A stretch of DNA of 64,000 nt from NCBI GenBank assembly GCA_041446545.1, contig JBGOEJ010000008.1, forward strand, positions 69,817-133,816, written 5' to 3'. The notes beneath the pieces were generated by a model. It saw only the letters and a program-made list of their open reading frames with translations, searched no databases and was not told where the DNA came from. The DNA is from Fervidibacter canadensis. GTDB taxonomy: Bacteria; Armatimonadota; Fervidibacteria; Fervidibacterales; Fervidibacteraceae. The position numbers and the translations under genes are program-made. Shown here piece after piece: positions 60,481-64,000 of the stretch. Numbering within the stretch: the stretch's first letter is position 1; every line of letters begins with the position of its first letter.

Positions 60481-61215
60481 ATGGACCTTCAAGGCAAAGT
60501 GGCGTTAGTGACGGGCGCTGCCAAACGCTTGGGGCGTGCCATCGCTTTGGCGTTGGGAGAAAGAGGCGCTCAAATCGCTGTCCACTTTCGCTCGTCCGAA
60601 CGGGAAGCGATGGAGACAGTCGCCACTTTGCAAACGATGGGTGCTAACGCCTTGCCCTTCTGCGCCGATTTGACCGATGAAACGCAGGTGCGAAAGTTGA
60701 TGGAGGACATCGCCCGCAGTTTTGGCAGGTTGGACATCCTCGTCGCCAGCGCCGCCATCTTTGAGCGAACTCCCTTTGACCAACTCACCGCCGAGCGATG
60801 GCGGACGATGTTGGAGACCAACTTGACGGGTGTTTTCCTTTGCTGCCGCTACGCCGCCGATTTGTTGCGGGCGGGCGATGGTGGCGTCATCGTGACCATC
60901 AGCGACACGGCAGCCTTTCGCCCTTGGGCGGAGTTTTTGCCTTACTGCGTCGCCAAGGCGGGTGTCATCGCCCTGACGCAAGGGTTGGCGAAAGCGTTGG
61001 CGCCGAAGGTGCGGGTCAACTGCGTCGCTTTGGGCACTGTCCTTCCCCCCGAACCCATGGACGAAAAGGCGTGGCGCGCCGAGATGAGCGCTAAAACTTT
61101 ACTGGGTCGCTTGGGGACGCCCGAAGAAGTCGTCCAAGCCGTCCTGTTTTGCATCACTTGCGACTATTTGACGGGCGCCGTCATTCCGTTGGACGGTGGG
61201 CGATTTTTGCGATGA
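60481..61215 (+). CDS. Short-chain dehydrogenase/reductase (FabG/pteridine-reductase-like)
   Basis: 244 residues. VALVTGAAKRLGRAIAL, SISDTAAF-type catalytic Ser, YCVAK (YxxxK), and NCVALGTVLPPEPM. The TGAAKRLG motif is like FolM/PTR1 as well as FabG, so substrate is undecided. Start ATG behind GGTGAGGTGAG. Divergent from the IorA-like gene. Confidence 0.85.
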   Translation: MDLQGKVALVTGAAKRLGRAIALALGERGAQIAVHFRSSEREAMETVATLQTMGANALPFCADLTDETQVRKLMEDIARSFGRLDILVASAAIFERTPFDQLTAERWRTMLETNLTGVFLCCRYAADLLRAGDGGVIVTISDTAAFRPWAEFLPYCVAKAGVIALTQGLAKALAPKVRVNCVALGTVLPPEPMDEKAWRAEMSAKTLLGRLGTPEEVVQAVLFCITCDYLTGAVIPLDGGRFLR

Positions 61216-61217
61216 GG

Positions 61218-62507
61218 TCAGAAGCGGTAGCGCCGCCGCCCTTGATTTGCCCATTGCGTTTCCAACTTCGCCGCCATCGCCCGATCGGTTGCCCACCAAG
61301 TTGACAGGCGCATCACTTCTTCTTCGTTGACAGGCGGGCGACAAATTCGCTCGTGGAAGCGCTCCGATGCCCGCCCGCTGACAACCCATCGTCGCCACGC
61401 CGCCTGCAACTCCCGATGAGGCTCAATCAAAAACGCTCCCAGCAAACTGTTGAGGACATCAATGCGGGCATTTCCCTTGCGGGAGTCGTAACGGAAGCCG
61501 ACGGGAAAACGGAACGGGTTGACCTTGACAATTGCCTGCCCGCCCAGTTGCTCGTAAAGGTGGGGCAAAACGCTCATGCGGGCTAAGGTGAAGTGGCGCG
61601 GTCCGCCCTTGGCGCCGACGGGCAAAAGCCACAACTTTTGTCCCTCGTCGGAAAGGACGAACGCCAAAAAGGCTTTCGCCACCCGCAGGTTGGGCGCACC
61701 CTTGAGGACGGCGATGGCGTCAGGGTTGATGACCGTCAGGCGAGGCGGGTAGACGAACTGCAACTTGTCGCCCCCGACTTGAGCGATTTTTGCCCAGCCG
61801 TAAAAGTCAATGCAGGGCGCCGCCGCAATTTCGCCGATGCTGACATCGGTGACGGGCTCTTCCGAACCTTGCGTGACCCGTTTGGCGTTGGCAAACAGGT
61901 GTGTTAACACCTCCCAACCTTTCCGCCAACCGTAAGCCTGCAGGATGATTTCGCACATCATGTGGGCGCTACCGCTGCGGCGCGGGTCAGGGATTTCCAT
62001 CCAGCCGAACCATTCGGGCTTCCCCAAATCTTCCCAAGTGGTCGGAGGCGTCATCCCTAAAAGGCGCACGATGGCTCGGTTGACCAAAATGCCAAAACCC
62101 GAAAGAGCGGCACCATACCAGTGCCCCTGCGGGTCGTAAAGAGGGAAACCAGCGACCGTTTTAGGCAACCGTCGCATCACCGAAGGCGGCAGGCGAACGG
62201 GTTGAAGCAAGCCTTCTTTTTGCAATTGCCCATACGGGTCAACGCCCCCGCCCCAAAAGACATCCACGCCGATGCCCTTGGGCGTCGCAAGGAAACTCGT
62301 GCGGATGAAGCGCAAGATTGCCATCGTCCCACCCACATCCAGCCAACGCACTTGGACTGTCCGATGGAAAGTGCGTTGATAGTGGGCTTTAAACGCCGCC
62401 TCAAACTCGGAGCGGATACCCTCCCAGTGAGGCGAGAGGAGCACCAATTGGTCTTGAGCGGCGCAAACCGTCACCACCAAAAGGGTCAGCCCAAAAACTT
62501 TGCGCAT
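61218..62507 (-). CDS. Iron(III)-type extracellular solute-binding protein
   Basis: 429 residues. Signal peptide (MRKVFGLTLLVVTVCAAQ), then VLLSPHWEGIRSEFEAAF, DVFWGGGVDPYGQL, SGFGILVNRAIVRLLG, and GGDKLQFVYPPRLTVINPDAIAVLKG, the family-1 fold used by Fbp-type iron binders. No permease or ATPase is adjacent. It is divergent from a DtxR-type regulator, so metal-regulated. SD AAGGAGGG. Confidence 0.8.
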   Translation of the reverse strand: MRKVFGLTLLVVTVCAAQDQLVLLSPHWEGIRSEFEAAFKAHYQRTFHRTVQVRWLDVGGTMAILRFIRTSFLATPKGIGVDVFWGGGVDPYGQLQKEGLLQPVRLPPSVMRRLPKTVAGFPLYDPQGHWYGAALSGFGILVNRAIVRLLGMTPPTTWEDLGKPEWFGWMEIPDPRRSGSAHMMCEIILQAYGWRKGWEVLTHLFANAKRVTQGSEEPVTDVSIGEIAAAPCIDFYGWAKIAQVGGDKLQFVYPPRLTVINPDAIAVLKGAPNLRVAKAFLAFVLSDEGQKLWLLPVGAKGGPRHFTLARMSVLPHLYEQLGGQAIVKVNPFRFPVGFRYDSRKGNARIDVLNSLLGAFLIEPHRELQAAWRRWVVSGRASERFHERICRPPVNEEEVMRLSTWWATDRAMAAKLETQWANQGRRRYRF

Positions 62508-62543
62508 CGTCAATGCCCTCCTTTTTCGTAGCGCATCATCATT

Positions 62544-62562
62544 GTGGCAAGCAAAGCGCCAC
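62544..62562. promoter_or_regulatory. Candidate operator palindrome between solute-binding protein and DtxR
   Basis: GTGGC-N9-GCCAC in the 80-bp divergent gap. The only palindrome there. It is not a classical DtxR box; low confidence. Confidence 0.35.
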
Positions 62563-62587
62563 CATCGTCACTTGGAGGGATGCCGAA

Positions 62588-63235
62588 ATGCCGTTGAGCC
62601 GAGAAGCGGAGCATGTGCTGGAACTGTTTTGGCTGCGAGACCACGAAGGCGGTCACCCGCCTTATTTGCCGCAACTGGAAGCATCCTTGACAGACGGCGC
62701 TTTAGCCGAGTTGGAGGCGCAAGGGCTCATTGAGCGGCGCAACGGCGGATGGCGCTTGACAGAAACAGGGCAAGCCGTCGCCCGCAGTATCCTGCGCCGA
62801 CGGCGCTTGGCGGAAAGGCTGCTTGCCGACTTGCTCCAAACTTCTGGGCATCTTTTGGACGAAGCCGCCTGCACCATGGAACACATCTTGCACGAAGGCT
62901 TGGAAGAAGCCGTTTGCACTTTGCTGGGTCATCCCCGCTACTGCCCTCATGGGGGCGAAATCCCGCCGGGCAGATGTTGCGAGGAAGCCCGCCGAACGGG
63001 TCTCCGCCTCATCGTCCCCCTTTCGGAGATGAAGCCGGGCGAAGTCGGGCGCATCGCCTACCTGCAGATGCGGGATGCCCCCCAGATGCAGAAGTTGATG
63101 GCGATGGGCCTTTTGCCTGGCGAACCCGTCCGTCTGCTCCGCCGTTTCCCCTCCTTCGTCTTTGAAGTCCGCAACACCCAATACGCCGTTGACACCGCCA
63201 TCGCCGACAGCATCTATGTCCGCCTGACGCAATGA
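62588..63235 (+). CDS. DtxR-family metal-dependent regulator with FeoA-like C-terminus
   Basis: 215 residues. Winged-helix N-terminus (EAEHVLELFWLRDHEGG, LEAQGLIERRNGGWRLTETGQAVARSI), metal-binding/dimer domain (DEAACTMEHILHEGLEEAVCTLLGHPRYCPHGG) and a C-terminal SH3/FeoA-like domain (PLSEMKPGEVGRIAYL). It binds Fe2+ or Mn2+ to repress uptake genes. SD GGAGGG. Likely acts on the divergent gene. Confidence 0.85.
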   Translation: MPLSREAEHVLELFWLRDHEGGHPPYLPQLEASLTDGALAELEAQGLIERRNGGWRLTETGQAVARSILRRRRLAERLLADLLQTSGHLLDEAACTMEHILHEGLEEAVCTLLGHPRYCPHGGEIPPGRCCEEARRTGLRLIVPLSEMKPGEVGRIAYLQMRDAPQMQKLMAMGLLPGEPVRLLRRFPSFVFEVRNTQYAVDTAIADSIYVRLTQ

Positions 63236-63262
63236 GTGGGCAGGCGTTTTGGAGGGACGATG

Positions 63263-63277
63263 GCGCCCGATAGGCGC
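63263..63277. repeat. Short GCGCC-N5-GGCGC hairpin, copy 3
   Basis: Loop CGATA; same hairpin as at 25731 and 42962. It lies between the DtxR-family gene and the repeat-protein gene. Confidence 0.35.
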
Positions 63278-63294
63278 TTCAACCACCCCCTCCC

Positions 63295-63323
63295 TTGCAC
63301 CCCTTCAACCCTCGCCTTAAAAT
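63295..63323 (+). promoter_or_regulatory. Promoter TTGCAC-17-TAAAAT for the repeat-protein gene
   Basis: TTGCAC (63295-63300), 17-base spacer, TAAAAT (63318-63323). A ribosome-binding site and ATG follow about 36 bases later. Confidence 0.55.
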
Positions 63324-63358
63324 GACGCTCACCCGCACAACAACGGGAGGTGAAGGCA

Positions 63359-64000
63359 ATGTCCCTCAATGACCACATCAGAGCGATGGCGGAAGCGGGT
63401 CAATTTGACCTTGCCTTCCAAGCCGCCCAGAAGATTAAAGTCGCATGGGTTCGTTCTGAGGCGTTCAGGTTCATCGCCGAAGCGATGGCGGAAGCGGGGC
63501 AATTTGACCTTGCCCTCCAAGTTGCCCAGAAGATTGAAGACGCAGGGGTTCGTTCTGAGGCGCTCAGGTTCATCGCCGAAGCGATGGCGAAAGCGGGTCA
63601 ATTTGACCGTGCCTTCCAAGCCGCCCAGAAGATTGAAGACGCATTGCTTCGTTCTTTGGCGCTCAGGTTCATCGCCGAAGCGGTGGTGAAAGCGGGTCAA
63701 TTTGACCGTGCCTTCCAAGCCGCCCAGAAGATTGAAGGCGCATGGGTTCGTTCTGAGGCGCTCAGGGACATCGCCGAAGCGATGGTGAAAGCGGGTCAAT
63801 TTGACCGTGCCCTCCAAGTCGCCCAGAAGATTGAAGACGCAAGGGAGCGTTCTGAGGCGCTCAGGTTCATCGCCGAAGCGATGGCGGAAGCGGGGCAATT
63901 TGACCGTGCCGTTGAAGTGGCGGAAACAATTGATGACCCTATTGCACGCCTTCAAGCGCTCGCTGCCATCATGGCGGTGAAGCGAAGCAAGGGAGGTCAA
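63359..64000 (+). CDS. Alpha-helical repeat protein, 3' end outside window
   Basis: 214 residues in view, open to the right edge. After eight leading residues it is six copies of a 33-residue unit like AEAGQFDRAFQAAQKIEDA-RSEALRFIAEAM, five of them near-identical in DNA (99-bp period). Each unit should form two helices, an alpha-solenoid resembling TPR-type arrays. It has GGGAGGTGAAGG before the ATG and a promoter upstream. The last visible unit is diverged, so the array may be ending. A protein-binding scaffold is likely; no function known. Confidence 0.75.
   Translation, partial: MSLNDHIRAMAEAGQFDLAFQAAQKIKVAWVRSEAFRFIAEAMAEAGQFDLALQVAQKIEDAGVRSEALRFIAEAMAKAGQFDRAFQAAQKIEDALLRSLALRFIAEAVVKAGQFDRAFQAAQKIEGAWVRSEALRDIAEAMVKAGQFDRALQVAQKIEDARERSEALRFIAEAMAEAGQFDRAVEVAETIDDPIARLQALAAIMAVKRSKGGQ
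63383..63976 (+). repeat. 99-bp tandem repeat array, six units
   Basis: Units begin at 63383, 63482, 63581, 63680, 63779 and 63878. The first five differ by only a few bases each; the sixth is diverged in its second half. The period is a whole number of codons, so the array preserves the frame. Confidence 0.9.

Noticed and set aside
63383..63976. Possible CRISPR-like array
   Set aside because: Units of 99 bp are contiguous with no unique spacers, and they encode an in-frame protein; no cas genes are near.
63329..64000. Open minus-strand reading frame of 223 residues opposite the repeat gene
   Set aside because: It is the antisense of the 99-bp array; the plus strand has a promoter, ribosome site and helical repeat protein. 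The frame exists because the repeat unit is a multiple of three.

Overview
This 64 kb window is ordinary bacterial chromosome: dense, moderately GC-rich, about 70 protein genes on both strands, two tRNA genes, and no integrase, transposase, phage or CRISPR cassette that I can see. Housekeeping genes are bacterial (ffh, rpsP, rimM, trmD, secD/secF, rph, prfA, rpmE, rpsF-ssb-rpsR, a bifunctional rel). Many products carry a Sec signal peptide or lipobox, and one looks like an outer-membrane beta-barrel, so a diderm cell is likely. The mix of sugar-active enzymes, many unique secreted proteins and heptanucleotide repeats between genes reminds me of Armatimonadota-type hot-spring bacteria (for example the Fervidibacter lineage). 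That placement is an impression, not a computed result.

Layout. 1-7.2 kb: a TPR protein, an MBL-fold hydrolase overlapping a stand-alone RQC-HRDC protein, a Gly/Pro-rich secreted protein, then ffh-rpsP-KH-rimM-trmD. 7.2-12.9 kb: small unknowns, tRNA-Met, accB, secD, secF, rph. 12.9-21.2 kb: hom, a lipoprotein, a GH130 enzyme, two tandem CNNM/CorC-like proteins, argH and scpB. 21.3-31.1 kb: rel, a Gfo/Idh/MocA oxidoreductase and NAD-epimerase pair, a PyrK-like flavoprotein coupled to rlmB, a porin-like protein, a GlmU-like nucleotidyltransferase and a coiled-coil protein. 31.3-36.4 kb: rlmN-DUF2203 facing a larB-DUF4058-DUF4058-namZ cluster whose two DUF4058 genes lie in an almost perfect 806-bp tandem duplication. 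36.5-42.5 kb: a run of secreted or membrane unknowns ending in a large secreted glycoside hydrolase. 42.5-51.0 kb, minus strand: a Ser/Thr kinase, glnB and glnD in one nitrogen-signalling operon, then rfbD, tRNA-Ala, rpmE, a DUF1385 protein and prfA. 51.1-58.6 kb, plus strand: a sugar isomerase-like protein, an NfeD-stomatin pair, two unknowns, pcm, a diacylglycerol-kinase-like protein, an SRPBCC protein and rpsF-ssb-rpsR. 58.7-64 kb: an IorA-like protein without its ferredoxin domain, an SDR, an iron-type solute-binding protein divergent from a DtxR-family regulator, and a gene built of 99-bp repeats running off the right edge.

The most interesting points are the kinase-PII-GlnD operon, the RQC-HRDC protein without a helicase, the fresh DUF4058 duplication next to larB and namZ, the 99-bp repeat gene, the heptanucleotide repeats at gene boundaries, and several extended -10 promoters. 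I found no convincing wholly new defence or mobile system. Starts were chosen mainly by Shine-Dalgarno spacing and family N-termini, so several differ from the longest open frame.
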